A DNA stretch of 64,000 nt, from the NCBI RefSeq assembly GCF_016909495.1, contig NZ_JAFBFW010000006.1:1-64000 (forward strand), read 5' to 3'. A program made the position numbers and the translations under genes. Below the pieces are notes generated by a model. That model searched no databases. It had not been told where the DNA came from and worked only from the letters and a program-made list of their open reading frames with translations. Shown one piece after another: positions 1 through 8,258 of this stretch (within the stretch, counting starts at the first letter, position 1; each line of letters opens with the position of its first letter). Origin of the DNA: Pantoea coffeiphila. Its GTDB lineage: Bacteria; Pseudomonadota; Gammaproteobacteria; Enterobacterales; Enterobacteriaceae.

Positions 1-95
1 AGAGCTGAAGAGCTGAAGAGCTGAAGAGCTGAAGAGCTGAAGAGCTGAAGAGCTGAAGAGCTGAAGAGCTGAAGAGCTGAAGAGCTGAAGAGCTG
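1..95. repeat. 8-bp tandem repeat (AGAGCTGA)n, about 12 copies
   Basis: The window opens inside a perfect head-to-tail array of the octamer AGAGCTGA, about 11.9 copies ending at base 95; the left end is cut by the window, so the true copy number is unknown. Eight is not a multiple of three and the unit contains TGA, so all three + strand frames are closed every 24 bases, while all three - strand frames stay open. Arrays like this gain or lose units by replication slippage. No start codon on the - strand lies close enough downstream to make a gene through it from this side. Confidence 0.95.
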
Positions 96-165
96 GAGGG
101 ATAAGTTTGCGATTGCAGGAGGTATTATGCCCAAGAAAGAAGATAAAAAAGAGAACCGGAAGTAG
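73..165 (+). pseudogene. Short coding remnant or micro-ORF next to the repeat
   Basis: The frame that opens after a TGA at 70-72 in the last repeat units runs to TAG at 163-165 and ends in a very charged tail, MPKKEDKKENRK, whose ATG lies at 127. A strong AGGAGG-like site (about 117-122) sits just before that ATG. It could be the C-terminal tail of a gene split by repeat expansion, or a 12-residue translated peptide. I do not recognise it. Bases 166-339 hold only a weak stem (TGCCTCCTGC with GCAGGGGGCA) that may end transcription, and no other gene. Confidence 0.3.
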
Positions 166-339
166 GTTAAACCAACCGGAACTGCCTCCTGCCTGAGAGG
201 TTGTCGTGGCTAAGCAGGGGGCAATATCCGGCTGGCTTTTAAGGGTTGAGAGCGCACAGTTCGTTCCAGTAGCTAAAGCGAATATGGCGCTTCAGTTCCC
301 GGCTGAGGTTAAACAGATTCACGAATCCTCCTCTGTTGA

Positions 340-1053
340 CTAGCGTTTAGCACTATCGCGACGCGGTCTGACAACCACGTCGGCAATCTGAGTGTCTTCT
401 GAAGCGTCAACCACCAGACGAACCGCCGCCGCAACGGATTCCGGCGTGCTGTAGGCAAGGGGATCGATAGCGGAAAAATCACCGGCACGCTCGCGGCTTT
501 TGCGATTCATCGGTGTGTCGGTCGGGCCCGGTGACACTGTCGCAACGCGCACGCCGTTTTCGCTCTCTTCAGTGCGCAGGGCATGGGCCAGAGCGTTGAG
601 CGCAAACTTGCTGGCTGAGTACACCGCGTGCCCGGCAAGTGCCAGCGTGCCGGAACCTGAATTGATAAACACCACCTGGCCCTGCTCTTTTCGCAGTAAA
701 GGCAATGCCAGTCGGGTCAGTTCTGCAGGGGCAAAAAGGTTGATAGAAAACTGTTTCTGCCACTGCTCGGGAGTGGCCTGCTCCACGCTCAGCCTTTCCG
801 AAATCGCCGCTGAGTGAACCAGTACGGCAACAGCCGACAGGCGGTCGGTAAAGTTTTTCAGAGCCTGATTATCGAGAAGGTCCAGCTCTACGGCTTCGAT
901 ATGCTGGATTTGCTGTAGCTCAGCCAGCGCTTCAGCCGAGCGTCCGATAGCGAAAACCTGATGGTCGGTTGCCAGATCGCGTGCGATGGCCAGGCCGATA
1001 CCGCTGGTGGCTCCGGTGACAATGGCCACCGGACGGGAAGATGCAGTCGTCAT
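340..1053 (-). CDS. SDR family NAD(P)-dependent oxidoreductase
   Basis: A 237-residue classical short-chain dehydrogenase/reductase. The nucleotide-binding motif TGATSGIG is at residues 13-20, a catalytic Ser lies near 132, and the Tyr145-x3-Lys149 pair sits in YSASK, so it should be an active NAD(P)-dependent alcohol/carbonyl oxidoreductase. I chose the ATG at 1053 because AAGGAG (1059-1064 on this strand) is 5 bases upstream; the in-frame GTG at 1057-1059 overlaps that site. Substrate cannot be told from sequence. It stands alone, 100 bases from the LysR gene on the same strand, so it could be under that regulator's influence, though no operon is evident. Confidence 0.85.
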   Translation of the reverse strand: MTTASSRPVAIVTGATSGIGLAIARDLATDHQVFAIGRSAEALAELQQIQHIEAVELDLLDNQALKNFTDRLSAVAVLVHSAAISERLSVEQATPEQWQKQFSINLFAPAELTRLALPLLRKEQGQVVFINSGSGTLALAGHAVYSASKFALNALAHALRTEESENGVRVATVSPGPTDTPMNRKSRERAGDFSAIDPLAYSTPESVAAAVRLVVDASEDTQIADVVVRPRRDSAKR

Positions 1054-1159
1054 ATTCACTCCTTGTCATAAATGACAGTGACGCTACCATTCACACCGGC
1101 TCAGAGCGAGAGACTTATTCTGCTTTGGATACCCGCCAGGCGGGAATGATATTGCCCGC

Positions 1160-2062
1160 TTAGCACGGGCTAAAACCGGCGACCAGCGTATCAATCGCCA
1201 GCCGTAAACGCTGTGGCATTGCGGCGGTTTTTAACCATACCGCAGAGATGGGTAGCCCTTGAGCCTGGCTCTGTGGAAGCAGCTCAATCAGTTCACCATC
1301 ACGGATATGTTCACCGACCAGCCACTGCGGCAGCTGCGCAATTCCGTATCCGTCCAGTACCGCACAGTAAACTGCGCTCAGCGTGCTAAACCGCAGGCCC
1401 TCTTCGGGCTGCCACCAGAATGGTTTTCCGCCGCTGTCTTTTAGAATCCACGACTGGGTACGTCCCTGCTCCGGCAACGTAATATGCCGGTGCCCTGTCA
1501 GTTCGCTGAGCGAGGCTGGCATGCCGGATGCTGCCAGATAACTCGGTGAGGCACACAGCTGCATCTGCTGCACCCCAAGCTGGCGGGAAGTGAGATCGCT
1601 GTGATGGCCGGGGCTGCCGATGCGCACAGCCAGATCGATTCCCGATTCTGCAAGGTCCACTCGCCGGGTGGAAAAGTGCATATCAAGCGTGAGTCCGGGC
1701 CAGCGGCGCGTCATCGGCAGCAGCAGCGGCATCACCTGCTTCTCGCCAAACAGCGGCGGAGCGGCGACCCGCAGGCAGCCGGTGGGGACGGAGGCGTGGG
1801 CGGTGAGTCGGTTTTCCGCGGCATCAAGATCGGCAAGGATGCGCAGACAGTCCTGATAAAATCGCTGACCCTCGCTGGTTAATGACAGCGTGCGCGTGGT
1901 GCGTAAAAAGAGCTTAACCTGCAATCGCGCTTCAAGCCGGGCTATTGCCTTGCCTACTGTGGACCGCGACTGACCAAGCTGCTCTGCCGCCAGGCTGAAT
2001 CCGCCCGCCTGCGCTGCCTGTACAAAAGCCCTGATACCACTGAGTCTGTCTCCGGGGATCAT
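1160..2062 (-). CDS. LysR family transcriptional regulator
   Basis: A 300-residue LysR-type regulator with an N-terminal winged helix-turn-helix (about residues 5-65, with the typical RSTVGKAIARLEARL recognition region) and a C-terminal periplasmic-binding-like effector domain. The ATG at 2062 is preferred over longer in-frame starts because AGAGGTG precedes it and the HTH begins at once. It is transcribed away from the MFS gene that starts at 2181, and a palindrome of the LysR-box type lies between them (2090-2110), so it most likely controls that exporter and itself. Effector unknown. Confidence 0.85.
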   Translation of the reverse strand: MIPGDRLSGIRAFVQAAQAGGFSLAAEQLGQSRSTVGKAIARLEARLQVKLFLRTTRTLSLTSEGQRFYQDCLRILADLDAAENRLTAHASVPTGCLRVAAPPLFGEKQVMPLLLPMTRRWPGLTLDMHFSTRRVDLAESGIDLAVRIGSPGHHSDLTSRQLGVQQMQLCASPSYLAASGMPASLSELTGHRHITLPEQGRTQSWILKDSGGKPFWWQPEEGLRFSTLSAVYCAVLDGYGIAQLPQWLVGEHIRDGELIELLPQSQAQGLPISAVWLKTAAMPQRLRLAIDTLVAGFSPC

Positions 2063-2089
2063 GGTCACCTCTGGGTTATGGACGACATC

Positions 2090-2110
2090 AATTCGCCAGT
2101 ATGACGAATT
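2090..2110. promoter_or_regulatory. LysR-type operator in divergent promoter
   Basis: Perfect inverted repeat AATTCG-N9-CGAATT, containing the T-N11-A core expected for LysR regulators. It lies 28 bases upstream of the LysR start and 71 bases upstream of the MFS ATG, the position expected for control of both promoters. Assignment to the adjacent regulator is inferred from location. Confidence 0.55.
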
Positions 2111-2180
2111 ATCAGCGCAAATGGCGAAAAAAATACGCGATAACCTTGTGCTGACCGATTTCGCTTCACAGGAACGCACA

Positions 2181-3575
2181 ATGACCGATCGAGTAAACCA
2201 TACGCCCCGACAACAGGTTGGATTAATCACCGGGATCTGCATCGCCAGCTTTGCCGGCTGCCTTGACTTCACTATTGTTAACACCGCTCTGCCCGCCATC
2301 CAGCAGCATTTCCCTGCCGGGCTTGACGGTGTGCAGTGGGTGATGACGCTGTTCGTGATAGCGCTCTGCTGCTGTATGGTACTGGCCACCAGACTGGCCG
2401 ATCGTTATGGAAAACGCGAAGTGCTGTACGGCGGTATGCTGTTGTTCACCCTGGCTTCATTGAGTGCCGGGCTGGCAGTCAGTCTGCCGATGCTGGTCGT
2501 CAGCCGGTTGATTCAGGGAGCCGGTTGCGCCGTGCTGTATACCGCAACGGCGGCGATACTGGTTGAGTCGATAGCAGAATCGCAGCGCGGGCGGGCACTC
2601 GGCCTGCTGTTTGCCGCAAACGGGCTTGGCCTGACGCTGGGGCCGGTTGCGGGCGGCGTGCTGGTTGAGCTGCTGGGCTGGCGGGCGGTATTTTTGATTA
2701 ACGTTCCGCTGATGGCGTTCAGTTATTTTTGCTGTTTGGGAAAGATAGCCGTGAAGCCGGGTTCGAAAACCCAGTCTGTCGATTATCCGGGCTGGATACT
2801 GCTGATCGGCGTACTGGTCCCGCTCCTGCTGCTGTCGGTGTACCTCAGCGACTGGGGCGCGTTCAGCCTGGCCTCTCTGCTGCTGCTGGCTATCTCACTG
2901 GCGTCGCTGCTGCTGTTTATCCGCTATGAGCGCCGGGTTGCCAACCCGCTCATTCAGCTGGGTGTTCTCAGTAATCAACTGTTCCGCCGCGCCTGCGGGC
3001 TTTCCATTCTGCTGGCGGTGTTCTACTGTTCCGCCTTCCTGCTGATGCCGTTTAAGCTACTGGAGCTGTATTCATTGAATGCGGCGCAGCTGGGCGTGAT
3101 GCTGCTGCCGGTGACGCTGGTGATGGCGCTGGTCTCACCGCTGACGGGGAAGTTAAGCGACCGCTTCGGCCCGTGGCCGGTGCTGGCGGCGGGATTTGTG
3201 ATGCTGGCATTGTCGGGGATTTTGCAAAGTCGATTCTCCGCACCGCCGTCGCTGGCGATGACCGTTGTGGCCTTTGTGCTGATGGGCGCGGGCTGGGGCG
3301 CGATCCTCGGGCCATCCGTTGCTGCCGCACTGGCTGCGCTGCCTGAAACATTGCACGGTCAGGGGATCGGGATTTCGTGGACGCTGCACAATCTCGGCGG
3401 GGCGCTGGGTTTAACGATCGCCACGCAGATCTATCAACGACTGGGAACGGAAACAGGTTACAGCTGGGTCATGGTTATTTTGGCGTTGCTGTCACTACTG
3501 GGGGCGGGGCTGGCATTTGTTTCATGGCGCAGCACCCGCCGGAAACTGGCTGATGCTGCCACCGGTGCTGAGTAG
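2181..3575 (+). CDS. MFS drug/metabolite exporter (DHA2-like)
   Basis: A 464-residue inner-membrane major facilitator. It has many hydrophobic segments from residue 13 on, the early motif LDFTIVNTALPAIQ typical of the EmrB/QacA (DHA2) type, motif A-like LADRYGKREVLY after the second or third segment, and a motif C-like GLGLTLGPVAGG. It probably expels small toxic compounds with the proton gradient. The start chosen is the ATG at 2181 behind AGGAAC; the frame is open upstream but without a better site. Divergent from the LysR gene that likely regulates it. Its stop overlaps a hairpin shared with the convergent msrA. Confidence 0.82.
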   Translation: MTDRVNHTPRQQVGLITGICIASFAGCLDFTIVNTALPAIQQHFPAGLDGVQWVMTLFVIALCCCMVLATRLADRYGKREVLYGGMLLFTLASLSAGLAVSLPMLVVSRLIQGAGCAVLYTATAAILVESIAESQRGRALGLLFAANGLGLTLGPVAGGVLVELLGWRAVFLINVPLMAFSYFCCLGKIAVKPGSKTQSVDYPGWILLIGVLVPLLLLSVYLSDWGAFSLASLLLLAISLASLLLFIRYERRVANPLIQLGVLSNQLFRRACGLSILLAVFYCSAFLLMPFKLLELYSLNAAQLGVMLLPVTLVMALVSPLTGKLSDRFGPWPVLAAGFVMLALSGILQSRFSAPPSLAMTVVAFVLMGAGWGAILGPSVAAALAALPETLHGQGIGISWTLHNLGGALGLTIATQIYQRLGTETGYSWVMVILALLSLLGAGLAFVSWRSTRRKLADAATGAE

Positions 3576-3598
3576 GAACTCAGCCGGAGATAGTTTTT
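3562..3598. terminator. Hairpin between convergent MFS and msrA genes
   Basis: Stem CCGG-(TG bulge)-CTGAGT, loop AGGA, ACTCAG-CCGG (3562-3587), followed after six bases by five T on the + strand. It overlaps the stop of the exporter and of msrA, whose ends are 4 bases apart, and probably terminates the exporter transcript. Confidence 0.5.
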
Positions 3599-4116
3599 GC
3601 CGCAAAGCGCTTACGTAATTTTTGCAGCTTAGGCGGGATCACGGCCAGGCAGTAACGGTTTTCCTGGCCTTCACCGGCCCAGTAGTCCTGATGATAATCC
3701 TCTGCCGGATACCATGGCGCGTCATCTTCAATCGTGGTGACGATGGGATCGCTGTGATCGGCCTGCGCACGGACAATTGCGGCGCGGGCTTCTTCTTCCT
3801 GAGCCGGGTTCGTCGGGAAGATAGCAGAACGATACTGCGTGCCGATATCGTTACCCTGGCGGTTCAGCTGGGTTGGATCGTGTGTGGCAAAGCTGATATC
3901 CAGCAAATCGCCATAGCCGATCTGCTGCGGGTCAAAGCCAATACGGATGGCTTCGGCATGGCCGGTGTCGCCATTGCACACCTGACGATAGGTCGGGTCG
4001 ACCGTATGGCCGCCAATATAGCCGCTCTCAATGGACTCGACGCCAGCGATCTGTTTAAACACGGCTTCGGTACACCAGAAACAGCCGCCTGCGATAGTTG
4101 CGTATTCAGTTGCCAT
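3580..4116 (-). CDS. msrA: Peptide methionine sulfoxide reductase MsrA
   Basis: A 178-residue MsrA that reduces the S-epimer of methionine sulfoxide, free or in proteins, in the cytosol using thioredoxin. The active-site motif GGCFWC is at residues 10-15 with catalytic Cys12, and a downstream Cys in ENRYC can act as resolving residue. This is the short MsrA form, without the roughly 30-residue N-terminal extension of the 212-residue E. coli enzyme, so it may be a second copy in this genome. GGAG lies 7-8 bases before the ATG. The exporter is convergent with it, and the HipB-like gene lies upstream on the same strand. Confidence 0.93.
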   Translation of the reverse strand: MATEYATIAGGCFWCTEAVFKQIAGVESIESGYIGGHTVDPTYRQVCNGDTGHAEAIRIGFDPQQIGYGDLLDISFATHDPTQLNRQGNDIGTQYRSAIFPTNPAQEEEARAAIVRAQADHSDPIVTTIEDDAPWYPAEDYHQDYWAGEGQENRYCLAVIPPKLQKLRKRFAAKTISG

Positions 4117-4180
4117 TATTTTACTCCTTCAGGGAAATCCCCGTTTATCAGCCTTTCTATATAAGAGCAGCCAGCGTCAT

Positions 4181-4426
4181 TTACAAGTCAGCGGCCACGC
4201 TTTTTTCACTCAGCCTGGCCGACTGGGGAAAAATCTCCAGCTGCAGATGTAATGCATTGCAGGCTCGCAGCAGGGTATCAATATGGCACACCCCGGTTTT
4301 TTCCAGGCGGGAAATAGCCGACTGCGTGGTGCCACAGATCTCGGCCAGATGCTGCTGGTTGATGCCCTGTGCACTGCGAACACTGCGGATAACGATGCCA
4401 AAGTCGGCGGGCGTTCTGACTTTCAT
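4181..4426 (-). CDS. Orphan HipB-like XRE regulator/antitoxin
   Basis: An 81-residue single-domain Cro/C1-type helix-turn-helix protein (HTH about residues 11-60, including QQHLAEICGTTQSAISRLEK). Length and layout resemble HipB, the antitoxin and autorepressor of HipBA modules. No HipA kinase or other toxin gene follows: the next gene downstream is msrA. It may be a solitary remnant kept as a regulator. Two matching palindromes lie 33-77 bases upstream of its start (4459-4476 and 4486-4503), good candidates for autoregulation as in HipB systems. Its HTH is intact, so it is not evidently a pseudogene. Confidence 0.75.
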   Translation of the reverse strand: MKVRTPADFGIVIRSVRSAQGINQQHLAEICGTTQSAISRLEKTGVCHIDTLLRACNALHLQLEIFPQSARLSEKSVAADL

Positions 4427-4458
4427 TCGCGCTCATCCTGCTGTGGGTGAGTACACAT

Positions 4459-4476
4459 TATAGCAGTGATGCGATA
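4459..4476. promoter_or_regulatory. Candidate HipB-like operator 1
   Basis: TATAGC-AGTGAT-GCGATA, an 18-base palindrome with one mismatched pair, lying upstream of the HipB-like start. It shares the TATAGC-N6-GCnATA pattern with the second site. Confidence 0.5.
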
Positions 4477-4485
4477 AAGCGAATT

Positions 4486-4503
4486 TATAGCAGTACCGCT
4501 ATA
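4486..4503. promoter_or_regulatory. Candidate HipB-like operator 2
   Basis: TATAGC-AGTACC-GCTATA, with perfect 6-base arms, exactly 27 bases from operator 1. The even spacing and shared arms suggest cooperative binding by the adjacent XRE protein. The remaining 4504-4669 shows no gene and probably carries the promoter of the operon that starts at 4670. Confidence 0.55.
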
Positions 4504-4669
4504 TAGAGTGAATAATCGTATAAAGATAGCCATTACGGGCTTTCTGCTTAGTTCATTTAGGAATGGGTTATAACGGTTGGTTATTGGCTGTGGTGCGGTG
4601 AAGCAAAGAAAATGGAGCTAATTTATAACATATTGATTTATGTCAATACAGTGATAAAAAAGGTGTATT

Positions 4670-5992
4670 TTGAATAACTCACTGACCGCACTGCTGGCCG
4701 AAACGCTTCTCTCCCGCCATCCCGGAGACGCGGAGCGGCAAAACGCCCGAGAAGGCGCGAAGGATTATTTTGCCTGCCTGTTCCCGGTACTCTACGGCAG
4801 CGTGGTCGACAGCGGACTGGAGCCGGTTATCCGGGTCTTCCCCGCGCTGCATTCAAAGGAAAACCTTGCGCTGCAGCTGGGCTACATCAGCCACGCGCTG
4901 GATTTCGACGACTATCATCCTGCCTTTCGCGGCCATCCGACCACGGTCGTGCTGTCAACGCTGCTGGCGCTGAGCAAGGCCTCGCCGACGGTGAGCATTG
5001 ATGCTTTCCTCGATGCCTATGTGGTGGGCGTTGAGCTGGCGGGCAGACTGGGTAAAGCCATCGGCACCCGGCACTACAGCGCCGGTTTCCACAGCACCGC
5101 CACCCTGGGCACCATTGCCGCCACCGGTGCGGCCTGCCGCCTGCTGAACCTGAGCGTCCGCACCACGCAGATTGCCCTCGGTCTGGCGGCTACTCAGGCT
5201 TCCGGTCTGCGCAGCCAGTTTGGCTCTGCGGCGAAACCGCTGCACGCCGGACTGTCGGCGCGCAGCGCGGTGAACAGCGTGCAGCTGGCTCAGGCTGGTT
5301 TTGGCGGTCAGCCGGATGGCGTGCTGGAAAGCTTCCTGCAGATCCTGGGTTTCGATGCCGCGCAGCCGGAACAGCTGCTGGCGGAGTGGGGCAATCCGTG
5401 GCGCATTATCGCGCCGGGCCTGGAGTTCAAGCGTTATCCCACCTGCGGCGGCACGCACAGCGCGGCTGAAGCGGCGTTCGTTTTGCGTCAGCAGCTGGAG
5501 GAAAGAGGGCAGGGCGCTGTCGCTCAGATCATTGACCGCATTGAGGTCAGCTTCCCACCGGGGGCCGATACCGCGCCGAATATCATCGCGCCGAAAAACG
5601 GCGTGGAAGCACGCTTCAGCCTGGAGTACGTCATTGCCGATGCGCTGATCAACGGATCGGTGGCGCTGGAAAATTACACCGAAGCGCCGGTCAAAGCCGA
5701 TATCGCCGAACTGGCCGCGCGCGTCAGTCGCCACCCGGACCCGACGGCACCTGACGATGAGCTGGACCCCGATCGCCGTTTCCATCGTGTGACGCTGTTT
5801 CTCAACGACGGCAGCCAGCTCAGCCACTGCGTCACCCGGGAGGAAACCGCTGCCGCCTATACCGACGTGGAGGCAAAACTCCGCAACAGTCTCAGCGCGC
5901 TGCCTGCGCTTCTGGCGCAGGGCGTGTTTAACGATGCACAGCTTGGCAGCGACGCCGCGCTGCATCGTCTCATTTCATTGCTCAGCAAATAA
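4670..5992 (+). CDS. MmgE/PrpD family protein
   Basis: A 440-residue cytosolic MmgE/PrpD-fold protein, with the HALDFDDYHPAFRGHPT region (about residues 65-82) and the C-terminal block typical of 2-methylcitrate dehydratase, cis-aconitate decarboxylase and iminodisuccinate epimerase. It starts with TTG at 4670, preceded by AAGGTG at 5 bases; no ATG fits. It is first in an operon with an NtaA-type monooxygenase and an amino-acid ABC importer, and there is no prpB, prpC or acnD, so propionate use is unlikely. Acting on an aminopolycarboxylate or amino-acid-like substrate is inferred from neighbours only. Confidence 0.8.
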   Translation: MNNSLTALLAETLLSRHPGDAERQNAREGAKDYFACLFPVLYGSVVDSGLEPVIRVFPALHSKENLALQLGYISHALDFDDYHPAFRGHPTTVVLSTLLALSKASPTVSIDAFLDAYVVGVELAGRLGKAIGTRHYSAGFHSTATLGTIAATGAACRLLNLSVRTTQIALGLAATQASGLRSQFGSAAKPLHAGLSARSAVNSVQLAQAGFGGQPDGVLESFLQILGFDAAQPEQLLAEWGNPWRIIAPGLEFKRYPTCGGTHSAAEAAFVLRQQLEERGQGAVAQIIDRIEVSFPPGADTAPNIIAPKNGVEARFSLEYVIADALINGSVALENYTEAPVKADIAELAARVSRHPDPTAPDDELDPDRRFHRVTLFLNDGSQLSHCVTREETAAAYTDVEAKLRNSLSALPALLAQGVFNDAQLGSDAALHRLISLLSK

Positions 5993-6008
5993 CGAATAAG
6001 GGTTTCTC

Positions 6009-7358
6009 ATGTCCGTAGAAAAAACCGCATCACGCCAGCTGCGCCTCGGCCTGTTTGTCCAGGCGCTGGGCCACCATGTAGGTGGCTGGCGCGCAGAAGG
6101 AGCCAAAGGCTCGCCGACCGACGTGGACTGGTTCACCTGGATCGCCAAAAAAGGCGAAGAGGGGCGATTTGACATGTTCTTCGTCGGCGATGCGCTGGCC
6201 ACCAGCGTTCACCGCCTGCCGTCCACCATGTCGCGCCTGGAGCCGCTGACGCTGCTCTCCGCGCTGGCAGTGCAGACGAAGCACATCGGCCTGGCCGCGA
6301 CCGCCTCCACCACCTTCGATGAGCCGTTCCACCTTGCGCGCGCGCTGTCTTCCGTCGACCATATCAGCCGTGGACGCGGTGCGTGGAACGTGGTGACCTC
6401 GTTCTCTACCGATGCGGCACGCAACTTCAGCCGCACCGATCTGCCTTCGCACGCTGAACGTTACGACATCGCCCGCGAATTCCTCGACGTCACCTTCAAG
6501 CTGTGGAACGGCTGGGAAGAGGGCGCTATCGTGCGTGAGAAGGATACAGGCCGTTACTCTGACGAAGCCAAAATTCATGCCGCGAACCACAAAGGCAAAT
6601 ACTTCCAGGTGCAGGGCCCGCTGAACATCGCCCGTTCACCGCAGGGACGCCCGGTGATCATCGAAGCCGGTTCATCCCCTGCCGGGCAGAAACTGGCGGC
6701 AGAAACCGCCGAAGTGGTGTTTACCGCCGCGGCATCGCTGGAAGAGGGCCAGGCCTTCTACCGTAGCCAGAAACAGTTCGTGCGTGAAGCCGGTCGTCAC
6801 CCGGACCATCTGCTGATCCTGCCGGGCGTGATGCCGATTGTGGGCCGCACCCGCGAAGAAGCGCAGGAAACCTGGAACCAGCTGAACGAACTGGTGGATA
6901 TCGATAACGGTATCGAACAGCTGTCGGCACGTTTCGGCGTGGATATGACCGCCTATCCGCTGGATGGCCCGGTGCCGGAGATTGGCGGAACCGAAGGCGG
7001 CCAGAGCCGCGTTAAGCTGCTGACCGAACTCGCCGCGCGTGAAAATCTGACCCTGCGCCAGCTGGCCGCCGTGGCGGCTGGTTCACGCGGTCACCGCGTG
7101 ATTGTCGGCACCGCGTCTGATATCGCTGACGACTTCCAGCAGTGGCTGGAGCAGGAAGGGGCGGACGGCTTCAACATCATGCCTGCCGTGCTGCCAAACC
7201 AGCTGGAGCTGTTTGTGGAGCTGGTGGTGCCAGAGCTGCAGCGTCGTGGCCTGTTCCGTACCGAATACCAGTTCACTACCCTGCGTGAAAACCTCGGCCT
7301 GCCGTCGCCGGAAGAAAATTTTGCTGCCGTGCCCGCACTGGCGACTGAGAAGGAATAA
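6009..7358 (+). CDS. NtaA/SnaA/DszA-type FMN-dependent monooxygenase
   Basis: A 449-residue bacterial-luciferase-like flavin monooxygenase of the NtaA/SnaA/DszA/EmoA group, which uses reduced FMN from a partner reductase to cleave C-N or C-S bonds in compounds such as nitrilotriacetate, EDTA or organosulfur molecules. Family marks are the N-terminal QLRLGLFVQALGHHVGGWR, the SRGRGAWNVVTS segment (about residue 120) and RSPQGRPVIIEAGSSPAGQ (about 212). It lies between the PrpD-like gene and three importer genes, AAGGG six bases upstream. No flavin reductase is encoded in the operon. A second family member is at 34965-36272. Confidence 0.85.
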   Translation: MSVEKTASRQLRLGLFVQALGHHVGGWRAEGAKGSPTDVDWFTWIAKKGEEGRFDMFFVGDALATSVHRLPSTMSRLEPLTLLSALAVQTKHIGLAATASTTFDEPFHLARALSSVDHISRGRGAWNVVTSFSTDAARNFSRTDLPSHAERYDIAREFLDVTFKLWNGWEEGAIVREKDTGRYSDEAKIHAANHKGKYFQVQGPLNIARSPQGRPVIIEAGSSPAGQKLAAETAEVVFTAAASLEEGQAFYRSQKQFVREAGRHPDHLLILPGVMPIVGRTREEAQETWNQLNELVDIDNGIEQLSARFGVDMTAYPLDGPVPEIGGTEGGQSRVKLLTELAARENLTLRQLAAVAAGSRGHRVIVGTASDIADDFQQWLEQEGADGFNIMPAVLPNQLELFVELVVPELQRRGLFRTEYQFTTLRENLGLPSPEENFAAVPALATEKE

Positions 7359-7361
7359 ACC

Positions 7362-8258
7362 ATGAAAAAAACATTACTGACCGCCGCCGTTCTCAGCCTG
7401 TTTCCGCTGACTTCTGCGCTGGCCGCAGACCAGGACGTGGCCTTCAGCAGCAGCGTCAAGCCAAAGGCGGATGCAGCCCTGCACGCCACGCTGCCCGCCG
7501 ATATCCTGAAGAAAGGCTTTATCGTTGCGGGTACCAACCCGAACACGCCGCCGACCACCTTCTATCAGGCGGATAACAAAACCCTCGCCGGGCGCGAAAT
7601 CGACATCGTCAGCGCGGTGGCCGATCGTCTGGGAATTGCGGTTCACTGGCGCGATACCGGCGGCTTTGACAACATCATTCCCGGCCTGAAGTCCGGGCGT
7701 TACGATCTGGCCGCGTCCAATATCGACGCCAATAAAAAGCGTTTGCAGCAGGTGGATTTCGTCGGCTATTACAACGCCTCCAAGCTGGCGCTGATCTCGC
7801 GTAAGGATGCTGAACTGGGGCCGTTTAACACCTTCCCTGAGCTGTGTGGTAAAACCGTCGGTGCCGGTGCGGGCACTTCGCAGGTGACGCGCCTGCAGCA
7901 GGCAAGCGACGCCTGTAAAGCCGACGGCAAAGCGGAAATCACCATTCCGATCTTCCCGGATCGCCCGGCGGGCGTGCAGGCGGTGATCAGCGGCCGCGTG
8001 CCGATGTTCTTCGGCCCGTATGAAGGCCTGCGCTATCAGGCCAGCCACGTGAAAGCGCTGGCGCTGGCGGGCGAGATCACCATCGAAGACACCATCGTGT
8101 CGATTGCCCTGCCAAAAGAATCGCCGCTGGAAAAACCGGTTCAGGCGGCACTGAACTCGCTGATCGCGGACGGTACCTATCAGCAGATCCTCGATAAGTG
8201 GGAAATCGGTTTTGGCGCGGTGAAAAGCGCCGGTCTGAATGAAGAGATCGCCAAATGA
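7362..8258 (+). CDS. Polar amino-acid ABC transporter substrate-binding protein
   Basis: A 298-residue periplasmic binding protein of the family-3 (amino-acid/opine) type. It has an N-terminal Sec signal peptide (MKKTLLTAAVLSLFPLTSALA, likely cut before ADQ near residue 22) and no lipobox Cys, so it is free in the periplasm. The body shows the family marks AGREIDIVSAVADRLG and SGRYDLAASNIDANKKR. It starts 3 bases after the monooxygenase stop and overlaps the permease start by ATGA, so it is cotranscribed. The ligand is unknown but is expected to be the substrate of the monooxygenase. Confidence 0.88.
   Translation: MKKTLLTAAVLSLFPLTSALAADQDVAFSSSVKPKADAALHATLPADILKKGFIVAGTNPNTPPTTFYQADNKTLAGREIDIVSAVADRLGIAVHWRDTGGFDNIIPGLKSGRYDLAASNIDANKKRLQQVDFVGYYNASKLALISRKDAELGPFNTFPELCGKTVGAGAGTSQVTRLQQASDACKADGKAEITIPIFPDRPAGVQAVISGRVPMFFGPYEGLRYQASHVKALALAGEITIEDTIVSIALPKESPLEKPVQAALNSLIADGTYQQILDKWEIGFGAVKSAGLNEEIAK

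Noticed and set aside
4955-5965. 336-codon minus-strand frame opposite the MmgE/PrpD gene
   Set aside because: Antisense shadow; no domain seen.
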